Source: Warburgia ugandensis (lineage: Eukaryota; Streptophyta; Magnoliopsida; Canellales; Canellaceae). Taken from it: a DNA stretch of 64,000 bases. The stretch is taken from positions 30,286,449 through 30,350,448 of the forward strand of contig CP141136.1 in NCBI GenBank assembly GCA_035236585.1. Reading direction: 5' to 3'. The stretch's first letter is position 1; every line of letters begins with the position of its first letter. The notes under the pieces are model-generated. The model ran no database searches. It was not told the DNA's origin and worked only from the letters and a program-made list of their open reading frames with translations. Both the position numbers and the translations under genes were made by a program. Positions 34,190 to 44,461 of the stretch are shown one piece after another.

Positions 34190-37153
34190 TGTAATAACCT
34201 CAATTTTTAACCCTAAATTAGTAATAAAATAAGATTAATTAATTAAAAATTTTATGCATGGAATTTGGTTTTGAAATTACTAAAACTAGAAATTTCACAT
34301 CGATAGGAATTGAATGGTATAAAGAACGTCGAAAACGGAGTTCAGATGAGTGAGATATGACCATTTTAAGTGTAATGGTAAATTGATAATTTGCCAAGGA
34401 CACTAATTAAAGGGAGTTGTTTGATAACGACACCCATTTTCCATTTCCATTAGAGTTCTAATGGAGGAAGGCGGTGATCTACCTTCCCTTGGGGAAAATC
34501 GGTTCTTAGCCTATAAAATACTAGTTTTCCCTTCCATTCCCACGCTAAACAACTAGAGGAGAACCCTCGTTTTCCCTTATGCACGCCGCAAAAATGAACT
34601 AAAGTTTGCTCCCGCTAGAGGGTTTTGATCTCTTAATTTCGGCTCTAATCAGGTAAGCTACACACTTTAACTTGTTATTTACATTGTTTTTCAACTTTTC
34701 CCTCAAAGATCTGGTCTAGATCTGATCAGAATGGCCGTTGGATGGCCTAGGGATTCAAAACCATGGAGCATGGAGCATGGTTAGACCCATGTTAAGAACA
34801 CCTCAAATGAGAAATCTAAGCTGTTCATTGTGATCTTTGGACCCAAAAACCTTAAAAACAGCTAAAAGAAATAAAAATTTACAGCTTCTAGGGCTTATAT
34901 CAAGCCAAAACAAAGTGGACGGATTGGGTTCATCGTCCCTAATGGACAGTACGCCCAAGATGCCCACTGGGATGCACAGATGCGAATTGCGCATACAGGC
35001 GCTCTTGGACAACTAGAATGCTCCCGACGTCCTGGTGATAGTGCATCATGGGGACGCTGATGTACACCAGTGTAAGCCTTGTTCGCCAGTGTAAATCGGT
35101 GCAAACACCCGCCCAACCTCTATAAATTAATATTAATTTATGAAGTCTTTTTTACAAAAAGCTTGATTTTGGGAGCTACAGAGGTCCAAATCACGATCGA
35201 AAATATCCATTGTGATTGTCTTGACGAAGTGGACCTAGATTTGACTTAAAAACTTACATTTGATCAATTCTGAATTAGTCAAATTATAAAATATTATTTA
35301 ATAACTTAGAACCGGCAGATCAAAGGGTGATCAGGTCCCAGGACTTGAACAACAAGATAACGTATGGCAATAAATAAGTGCTCTATGGGTCATATTAGGT
35401 GTGATGACTCTAGAAATTGATCTAGACCATTTATTTGAACCAGATCTTGGGAAACTATTGATCTGAGAATGATCTGACCATCAAATTAAGGTATAAACGT
35501 TAGATGCACAAAAAAATAAATAGATGAACATGAGATAGGACAAATTAACAGCAAGTAAAGTTGGGATTAAGGACCAAATCATAATTAGAGATCTTAGAGA
35601 AGCATCCAACGGTTGGATTGTCATAGATTTCAGTATGATGAAATGAATAACATGAAATGGTACTATGACACTAACAAGTACATCTGAGCATACGAGCTAA
35701 GAGGATTATACTCTTGAAGTGGATTATCTCACATTGAGGTAGGTGACAACATTTAATGTTATGTTTTGATTTTAAAAACCTTGCATTATCATAGCCTCAT
35801 TATTGATTGTGATTTAATTGCGCTTGTTTATTAGTGTATGATTTTGTGAGACTCAAATTTTTATGCTATGATTGATATTAGATTTTTGATAATGTATTAA
35901 ATGGATTTACAATTGGTTGTTCATGAGATTGATACTACGTATTTTATGTATAATTAAAAATTATCTTTCTTTATTGCACCACTGAAACTGATGGGTTTTC
36001 ATAAGGATGATAGTGGAGGCTTGGTGGCTAGTCCTTTGAGAGGGTAACCTTGGGATGAGAGGCGTGTCTTGGGGATTGTGAGCCACGAGTACTCCTAGTT
36101 TTTGAGATATGCAATTTTTGTGTTTTCTATTTTATGACGGGTGCCCTCACCCGATGGATGTCATGCTAGGAGGGAGTAAGGCCAACCACCCACCCTCCAA
36201 AATTGTGATGTGATTGTGATATAATAGACACCTACCCACAGATGGCTTTCGGTAAGGGTTTGGTAACATGGATAATCCACACTACCAGTTTGGACCTTTC
36301 CATGGGAACGGATGTTAAGTTTCTTGTTATGGTGTTGATGGGGAGCAGAGGTGGTTGAGACCCTAGAGGGTTGCCACTGTGGCATGACAATCCATACTGT
36401 TATTCTATATGCTTGCATGAGGAGCATGGAGATGTTATTATATGTATGAGTTTGACAACACTCAAAGGTTATATATGAGTACTCATGATCTATGATATGA
36501 GTGTATGGGACACTCGTGGGACCCATGTACCTTGGTGTGCCTTGTTGTTATTGCATGCTCATTTATGTTAAATCATATCATGTCTTAAATCCATGAGATG
36601 CATGTTTTATCGTATATGATATCTTAAGATTTTATTAGCATTGCTTATAATAATTATATTTTCATGGAAAATCAATCTACTTATTATATCAGTACTATTA
36701 TTTGATTTTATTCCATTGTTATTATATTAAATGTATATGTACCTACTAAGCATTGCTTGCTAAGGCATTGTGTTATTGTTGCAATGCCTCAGATATTGAG
36801 AGAAAGACAGGACTGATGGGGAGTTAGATGAATAGTGATCAAGATGTCTCATTGAGAGGTATATTTTGATTTCACATGGACTGTGTATGTATATCTATCT
36901 TATTGGACTTGATTATATTGTTATGGGAATGTGGCTATTGACTGGATGAGTCCTGGAGTAGTAAAATTATTTTAAAAATGGTTACTTGAAAGAAAAAAAT
37001 TTTGAGTTTTGAGTCAAGGATTGAACCTTGGGGTTTTCTAGAAGTGAAATACGTTTGGAATTGTTTTTTGCTGTTTTGGTTTTTATATAATTTGGGGCCC
37101 CACCTTTTGAAAAGTTTTATAAAAAAAAGTGTTGAAAAACCTAGGTTGTCACA
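34190..37153 (+). mobile_element. Solo LTR 2 (same 2.9-kb family as solo LTR 1), fossil
   Basis: Begins TGTAATAACC and ends GTTGTCACA. The flanks TAGCT (34185-34189) and TAGCC (37154-37158) fit a 5-bp target duplication with one difference. It shares with solo LTR 1 the TATAAAA box region (34512-34518), the block CTACAGAG.TCCAAATCACGATC, the block TTTATGACGGGTGC...CATGCTAGGAGGG, and a late GCAATGCCTCA stretch. There is no internal region. The segment between 34730 and 35150 differs from the matching part of LTR 1, which holds the CpG-rich island. The open frames at 34803-35116 and 36161-36526 are chance. Confidence 0.8.
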
Positions 37154-37250
37154 TAGCCAGAGGAAGAGTGCACAATTTCTAAATTTTGTACAAGTTCATG
37201 CTCACTATTATTTGATGCACTTTTCCATTCAATCAATAAAGTTTTTTGAA

Positions 37251-37416
37251 AAAGGAGAGCCTTGGCACAATGTTAAAGTTTTTGTCTTGAGGTCACGGGT
37301 TCAAGGCATGGAAACAACGTCTTGCAAAAATGTAAAAGGCTACATACTATAAACCCTTGTGGTCTACCCTTCCCCGGACCCCGTGTACGCTGGAGCTTTG
37401 TGCACCAGGGCTGCCC
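37251..37416 (+). mobile_element. Au SINE copy 2
   Basis: Au-family SINE: GAGCCTTGGCACAATGTTAA, B box GGTCACGGGTTCAAGGC (37291-37307), CCCTTGTGGTCTACCCTTCC, and an end with GTGCACCAGGGCTGCCC. It is flanked by AATAAAGTTTTTTGAA (37235-37250) and AATAAAGTTGTTTGAA (37417-37432), a 16-bp target duplication with one difference. It retains more of the 3' consensus than copy 1. Confidence 0.93.
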
Positions 37417-38233
37417 AATAAAGTTGTTTGAAGATTCTTGTTGCTGCTTGATTCTAGTAGTAAAGTACTTCAATTCTTCAGTGTTGTCTTGCACAAAAAG
37501 TGCTTGTTAAGTTGCTTACTATGCCTTGCTAGAATTGAGTTTCTTTAGCATCTAAATTCTAGAATTTTTCCATTCACTGTTCATGTTTCATTTCCAGGAA
37601 TCCATACACCTTATTTGATTGATTCCTTAGGAACCTATTTAGATTTTTAGGTTGTTTAGTTAGTGCTTTGATTAAATCTTATGTTGGCATGCTTTTGATT
37701 TATAAATTTTAGCCATTTTCTCACTCATCAACCATGCACACAACTTCATGGGTCATGCTCATGGTACTTGGGTGACTTGCTCTTAAGTTTTACTTAGTTT
37801 ACCATTAGTTAGTTAGTTGTTTGCATCTTATTTTAGTTTTAGAAAGTTTTGGTTTTAGTTTCTCATGTTACTTTTAGGAAGTGTTAATTTAGAAAAGTTT
37901 CATTTTTAGCAAGTTTCCTAGATTCATTCATTCTAATTTTGCATTAGTTTCTTTTAATGAATGCTTATTAGTTAGGGAAGTTTCTAATTTCATTTAATAT
38001 CTTTATTTTTAGAAATTTTTCTTTAGTTATAATTTCTAATTTTATGCATGTTTTCAATTCCATGTTGCTTATTTTCCTAATTTAACTAAAGCCATCTCTC
38101 TTTGGCTAAGGTAAGTAATTTAAATAAGATCCAATCAATTAAAATTTTGTGAGATTCCTCATATGATTGACCTCTTTTGCATGCAAATTACTACATTGAT
38201 TTGTGCGCTTGTGTGTAATTTTAAAGTTACACC

Positions 38234-39918
38234 AGAAAACAAGAAATAAATACCATGTAAATATTATAAATTTAGTTTACAAAATAGAGTAATTAACTAT
38301 TTCCATACCTTGACATTTTCCAAGTGAGTCTTGGTGGTTGCATAGGCTCGGTTATATTAGTCCATGTTAACCATATACTACAAATTTATAATTTAAATGC
38401 ATTATATATGAATAAACAATTACTTATTTTCTATGTATAATACATGCTATAAGACTTCAATAAGATTTTTTTTATTATGCTCTTTTTGTAGGCCATGACA
38501 TAGTCATAAATTGATAATCCATAGAAATTCACCTTTAATAAGTCACAGAGAATAGCCAAGCCCTACTAGAACAAAACCAAAGTGCTAGAAGTGCTGCAAC
38601 ATCGAAGCTTGAGCTAAAAGGTAAGCTATCAACAAATATATAAAAAAAGATTCACCAATTATATCATCATATAGCACATGACATTCCATCTTTGCTTGTC
38701 CAAACAAGAAGTTTAATGTGAGAAAAATAAGTCTAGGAGGCAATCGAAAATGCCACCACTATATGATAGAGCTCAATGAGTAGTTTCCAATCTATTTTGA
38801 CAATGAAAGATTTGACGTAAAGAATTTTAGTAGCATATAGCACACATGTTCACTCATGACTTTTGAAAACTAATACAACACAAGTAATTTTTCTAATTGA
38901 TTCATCCTCCACCCTAACATCCTTAACTACTAATTATAGAAACTACTTCTGAACCATCAATTCTAATTCACTTTTTATTTTCATTTTTCAGCACCCAATT
39001 CAAGAATTTAATAGTTAGCTATTTTCCATGGAAGAAAGATCTAACATGATCTTCCCTGAATAACTTAAAACAACTACATCAATTAATAATCCTTATCTCC
39101 TAACAGAAAGATTGCAAAATTGTGCTTTCAATCAATACTTTCTTTGCACTATAACTACATATTTTGTTTTTGGATATTGTTTGATCTAGCTAACATTCAA
39201 TAAATGGACATGCTCATGAGAAGGAGCAGAAAGGGAAACCTATTGCAACATTGGCCATAAATGATATAATCAACACAAAAGTCCAAAAAAAATCCATCCT
39301 TCAATCTCAAATTTTGATAGTAAAAATTGTGAAAGGTAATTGTCAAGAGTTATAAAAGGATGATTTTTCATTTCAATAGTGAGCCTTAGTATTTTCAAGA
39401 ATGATATAAATTCAATTATAAGAAAATCCATACATATGAAAATATAGTACAAGGAAAGAAATAGCAAAAGTGACATAGGTGAAAAAAAAAATATAGACAG
39501 AAGATCTTATAATATATTAGGATTGAAGCTCTCTTCAGAATAATATGATGAATGTTTCTTCTAATGGCCTTTGAATTCCACAATAATTGAAAATAAAAAA
39601 TCCTTTCCAAGACCTAGTAAATAATAAATTAAAACTATAAGCTAAATATTATAAGATCAAAATCAATAGAATAAAATAGGAGCACAAAGTAAAGGATCCA
39701 AATGAAGGGAAAACTTCCTCCTTGAGTCTAAAAAGAAAGGCCAAATACAATCTTATAAATGCATATAAATGAGGAATCAATACAAAATGCTAACCATAAG
39801 CATATAACCTCACTCGAATAGCTGAAAATTCCAATTTTCTCATATCTAGATTAAATTGACAAAAAACCATTCAAGCTAAATCATCACAAATACCATCATA
39901 GAATTAAAAAGAATATGC
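38234..39918 (-). other. Interior of element C, degenerate
   Basis: AT-rich DNA. The stretch near 38290-38360 on the minus strand resembles the Ulp1-like region of B (a shared AC.AAGACTCACTTGG.(A/G)A pattern). The rest shows no recognisable protein. Open frames at 39270-39610 are AT-biased chance frames. Confidence 0.4.
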
Positions 39919-40099
39919 AAAATCATCATCATCAAGACCTTATTCCACTTAAGGGTCAATCACATGAATCTTATTCCTCCATTCCCCTCTATTAAGTGTC
40001 ATGGATTTATTTAGTCCCAAAGTTTTTAAATCTTTTCTCACCACAACTTAGATTGTCTCACTCCCAACTATGACCTTCTTGGCCTATGTTGGACATGTT

Positions 40100-41434
40100 C
40101 AAACCATCTAAGTCTAATCTCCCTTACCTTGCTAATGATTGGTGCTACTCCTAAGTTTCCTTTAATGTTTTCATTTCTAATTATATCCTTTCATGTCTTA
40201 CTACTCATCCATATCAACATCTGTATTTGGGAAACACTCATACTATGTACATGTTGTTCCTTAACTACTCAATACTCTAATCCATAGAGCATGGCCGGCC
40301 TTACAACCATCTTATAGAATTTCTCTTTCAGTTTTAGTGGCACCCTATGATTGCACAAAACTTCAGAGGCACATCTCTATTTGTTCCAATCCACTTGGAT
40401 TCTTTGGGTAACCTCCCACTCAATCTCTCCACTCTCATCAGTTATCGATCCTAATTATTGGATGTGCTCTTTTATGGGGACTTCTTTGTTAACGATCTTT
40501 ATTGGTGCTCCACTCCTGCTTCTCTCCTTGCTAAACTTACACTCCATATACTCTGTCTTAGTTTGACTAATTTTAAATCCTTTAGGTTTTAATGCATCTA
40601 TCCATAACTCTAGCTTTGTGTTTACACCCTCCCTTATGCAAATGTGTTGTTAACTCATCCATAACCAACTTGAAAAGGTATGGGCTCGATGCCGATCCTT
40701 GGTGCAATTCTATAGAGATAGGAAAATCACCAGTCTTTTCACTAATGATCCTATTAGTTTTTACCCCTCCCACATACATATCCTTAATTATATCTATATA
40801 CCTCATGAAACCCCTTTATCATCCAACACTCACCATATTAACTCTCTAAGGACCTTATCATAAGCTTTTCAAAGTCAATAATGACCATGTGGAGGTCCTT
40901 CCTCATCTCCCTATATTTTTCTATTAATTGTCTAAGCAAGAAAATAATTTCAATGGTAGACCTCCCAAGCATGAAACAAAACTAGTTCTTCAATACACTT
41001 GTCTCATGCCATAACCTATTCTCTAACACTCTTTCAAAAAGCTTCATGGTATGGCTCATAAGTTTGATCCCTTGATAGTTAGTGCAACTCTGTGTGTCTC
41101 ATTTATTCTTGTAAATTAGTACGATGGAGCTCTTCCTCCATTCATCCAACATTTTCTTCAATTTCACAATCTTATTAAATAGTTTTATCAACCAAACTAC
41201 CCTAATATTTCCAATATAATTCCAAATCTCTATTGGTATATCATCATGTAGAGCCTTTCCTAATTTTATCTTGCTTAAGTCCTCTTTTACTTCAAGTATT
41301 CTAATCCTACAATCATATCTATAATGACCAACATTATTTGGGTTTATAATATTTTCAATCCTTATATTATCAAGGTAATTATCATTTAGAAATTTGTATA
41401 AGTAACTTTTTTCATCTCCGTTTGATCTCATCAT
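40100..41434 (-). pseudogene. RTE LINE copy 2 reverse transcriptase
   Basis: Minus-strand frames encode DDIPIEIWNYIGNIRVVWLI (about 41240), a relic of the AYDKVL segment near 40870, MRYIDIIKDMYVGGVKTNR (40806), and ELHQGSASSPYLFKLVMDEL (about 40715-40655). Immediately after HLHK the sequence jumps to the region GCKHKARVMD. Compared with the other copies, about 55 bases holding the catalytic FADD are missing near 40635. Other stops also break it. Confidence 0.75.
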
Positions 41435-42428
41435 CTTTGACTAGTACCCTTTGGTCACCGCTTCTAATACACTTAATGTGGAATAAGTCCTTACTCTTCC
41501 TTTCTCTTGCTTTTGTGAGTTTAAACACATCTTTTCCACCTTCTCTTGATCCTAATCTATTATAGAGATCATCATGTGGCCTAATTTACTACTCTCTTAG
41601 CAACGTTGTTAGCATTCTTATATTGCTCAAAGTTTGTATTATTTTTAGTCCTTTTCCATGCTTTAAAATGCAAATGCTTCTCTTTAATAACTTTTTGCAC
41701 TTTTTCACTCCACCACCAAAATTTCTTTCTTGGTTGCCTTTTACATTTAGATACTCCTAGGACATCTTTTGCCACTTTCTTAATGGACATGGCCGTATTA
41801 GTCCACATTTATGTTTACTTTTATTTCATTGCTCCAGTTTCCTTCTACTATCAACTTGTTCATAAATGATGTTATTTTCTCTCCTTTTAATTTTTGCCAC
41901 TTAGTTTTTGGACACCTATTAAGTTGATTTCCTTTCTTCCATACTTTAATGTAGATATCCATAACCATTAATCTATGTTGTGCGGTTAGACTCTCACCAG
42001 TTATCACCTTACAATCCTTATAAATTGATCTTTTGGCCTTTTTAAGTAGGAAAATGTCCATTTGACATTTATATGGTCCATTTTTAAAGGTTATTAAATG
42101 TTCATCCCTCTTCTTAAAGTATGTGTTTGCTATAACTAAGTTATATGCTAATGCAAAATTGACTATAGCTTCCCCTATCTTATTTCTTTCTTCATTAACA
42201 TACCCCCATGTACCCTATCATATCCTTCTTTTTATTTTCCTACATGACCATTAAAATTGGCTCCTATAAATACCCTATCCATGTTAGGAATGTCTAGCAT
42301 GACTCTTTCCATATCTTCCCAGAACTATCTCTTGATTCTATCCTCTAACCCTACTTATGGTGCATATGCACTAGTGATATTTATAATTTTCTCTCTTAGA
42401 ATAAGTAAGTTTTATTAGTATAATTCTA

Positions 42429-42809
42429 TCACCAATTCTTTTTTACAACTTTATTATTTAATCCTTTATCTACCATTATCCCTACATCATTTCTATTATT
42501 GTCCTTTCCTATGTACCAGAGCTTATATCCATCGATTTTTTTAATTTTAGCCACTTTCCACTTAGTTTCTTGGAAACAAGCGATGTTGACTACCCTATGT
42601 TTCATAGTATCCACTAACTCCATACTCTTACATGTTAATGTGCCTATATTCCATGTAGCGATACAAATCTCATTCTCTTGACCTAGCCTATTTGCCCACT
42701 TTCTTCTCGAATGGTGCGGGAACCCATGCATACTTTCGACTGCACTTGGGATTTGATGTATCGCATTGCTTCTAAGGAAATGCTCTAGCATTCCTTGCTT
42801 ATTTTCCAC
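42429..42809 (-). pseudogene. RTE LINE copy 2 endonuclease N-terminal part
   Basis: An open frame of 126 residues with ATWNIGTLTCKSMELVDTMK, FQETKWKVAKI and the downstream IGKDNNRNDVGIMVDKGL. It keeps the WN and QE(T)KW motifs of the APE-type nuclease. Later parts of the nuclease are in other frames down to about 41800. Confidence 0.8.
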
Positions 42810-43399
42810 TACACCGGGGATCTAATGCAGTTCATCACTTCTTGGCGATTGCCCTAATAGCCCTTGTCCATTTTCCACTACATCTGGGATTTGATGTAGC
42901 ACGTGGCTTACAGCTAATGCCCGACCCTAAGGGAATGTCATAAATTGATTCATGCATGGGGTTTACCATGGGTTTTCCTTGCCTGCTAGCACTTGATGCA
43001 AAACCCTCCTCTTTATCTAGGCTTGGGGCTGGCTTCAATAAAACCATGTATAACTAAAAACAATACAAGCAAAGTTATAAATAATTGGGGTGCGCTAGGC
43101 CCATGCTGTAGTGGAACGTATGAGTGACACTTGAAAGCCCCTATAACAAGCTATTGTAGTGGACCTCCCCCCACAAGAAATTAGATTAGTATCATGTGAC
43201 ATAATGGGTTAGAACAAGGAGGAGGTAGGAGTATAAGCCCTTAAAACAATAATAAAAGAACTACATACCAAATATGCATACCTTAAAACTCCTAATAAAA
43301 AAGATAAGCTAGTCAAGGTGAAATGCACGTAAATAAACTTCAATTTGTCTATATATATATAAATAGTAAAAATAAAAACGTTATAAAAGCGTTATAAAA

Positions 43400-44020
43400 A
43401 TTCATAGAAGGGAGTCATACTTTTAAAGTTAGTTTTGAAAAATGACTTTAAAAGTCGCCACTTTTCCAAAATTTGGGTTTCTCACCACACTAAGATATGT
43501 CTTTTAAAGTTAGTTTTCGGGAAAAAAAAAAAAACTTGAAAAGTCCACACATTTTAAGTTGGTTTGGGAAACCAACTTGAAATTCCACACTTTTCAAGTC
43601 AGATTTTGAAAACTGACTTTAAAAGTCTCCACTTTTAAGGTTGTTTTTCAAAACTTACTTCTAAAACTATTGGCATGAAAAAAAGAAAAGAAAAAGAAAA
43701 GTGTTTTGCACCACACTAAGGTAGGGCTTTTAAAGTTATTTTTGGAATACAACTAGAAAAGTTCCCACTTTTAGAGTCATTTTCTAAAACTGACTTGAAA
43801 CTTCCCCACTTTTCAAGTTGTTTCTTAAAACTGACTTCTAAAGCTATTCCTAAAAAAAGTGTTTCCTGCCACACTTAAGTAGTCGATTCGTGATGAACCA
43901 TCTCCTTAAATATGATTTTTAAAGTTGGTGTTTTGAAACTGACTTGTATTATTTTTATGAAGATAGTTGACTAAAATTGACTTCTTTATACTGACTTTAA
44001 AAGCCTCAATTTTAATAGTG
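43400..44020 (-). repeat. 5' subterminal repeats and end of element C
   Basis: More than ten copies of (G)ACTTTTAAAGT / ACTTGAAA in both orientations, ending in TTTTAATAGTG at 44020. Same motif as at the other end of C. Confidence 0.8.
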
Positions 44021-44023
44021 AAT

Positions 44024-44461
44024 ATTGTTTCTAAACCTTGTTTTCTTTGGTCCTAACTTCCTAACTTCTTTCAACTAAATAATTGCAAAGCACTAGCTTT
44101 TTCTCTATCAAGGAGCTCTTCAATGCATCCCTTCTTTGGAGGGAAATTTTTAACTATAGAAAGCACTTTAAAGTACGAATCTTGATGGTTATTGGGAAAG
44201 GTGAAGATATATATATATATATATATATCTAGTTTGAGAATTGGATTGGTAAGGGTCTATTATTTGATTTTGTGCCCATGTCAAAATGGAGTTATATCTC
44301 ACATAATCATAAAGTTTTAGAAATTATTGATGAGAGAGGTTGTTGGACTCTTGATAGCCTTCAATTTCTCCTCAAGGAGATTAAGCAATGTGTCCTACAA
44401 ATTAACACTTTCCCTTATCTCTAGGATAAGCTAGTGTGGTTTCCTTCTTGTGATGGATTAC
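44024..44461 (+). pseudogene. L1-type LINE, part 2: post-RT region
   Basis: Continues the LINE from 30994. Removing element C and one AAT joins ...MKLA.N to NIVSKPCFLW in one frame, the usual KLAW(R/N)...P.SLW segment after plant L1 reverse transcriptases. Then ASLLWREIFNYRKHFKVRIL (about 44115-44180), a short AT microsatellite (44207-44229), and DKLVWFPSCDG up to the LTR at 44462. In the L1 family this region leads into the zinc-binding zf-RVT domain. Confidence 0.8.

Larger units (their letters stand above)
32678..38233 (+). mobile_element. LTR-type element remnant in element C, fossil
   Basis: Non-coding DNA with features of a long LTR. A polyadenylation-like CAATAAAG occurs near 37234, repeated TTTAGTTT-type tracts follow, and a 3' end reads ATTTGTGCGCTTGTGTGTAA and finishes ...TTACACCA near 38233. 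Such ends are common in plant Ty3/gypsy LTRs. Without its insertions (solo LTR 2 and an Au SINE) it would be about 2.4 kb. Ends are approximate, and only a partial target duplication (GAAGA/GAAAA) was seen. The 88-residue frame at 33694-33960 is not a recognised protein. Confidence 0.45.
39919..43034 (-). mobile_element. RTE-type LINE copy 2
   Basis: Minus-strand copy of the same RTE family as the LINEs at 20066 and 56490. The 5' end reads GCCAGCCCCAAGCCTAGATA, like the ACCAGTCCCAAGCCCGGATA of copy 3, and is followed by the TTTTGCATCAAGTGCTAGC stretch and the tandem 5' units. The 3' end is a GAT repeat after AAGGTCTTGATGATGATGAT on the minus strand. Nearly full length. Flanks are AT-rich and no clear target duplication was seen. 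It lies in CACTA element C. Confidence 0.88.
30995..44020 (-). mobile_element. CACTA (En/Spm-type) element C with nested insertions
   Basis: Left end CACTACTACATAGGAGGG at 30995; right end ...CAATTTTAATAGTG at 44020, whose complement is CACTATTAAAATTG. AAT stands directly outside each end (30992-30994 and 44021-44023), the 3-bp target duplication typical of CACTA elements. The flanking L1 frame is restored when the element and one AAT are removed. Left and right zones hold many copies of ACTTTTAAAGT(T/C)(G/A). A minus-strand relic resembling the Ulp1-like region of B lies near 38290-38360, but no TNP2 was found. It is probably a non-autonomous derivative. It contains two Au SINEs, two LTRs and one RTE LINE. 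Confidence 0.85.

Noticed and set aside
36161-36526. 121-residue minus-strand frame
   Set aside because: It lies wholly inside solo LTR 2 and overlaps blocks conserved as DNA in the sister LTR, with no protein similarity.
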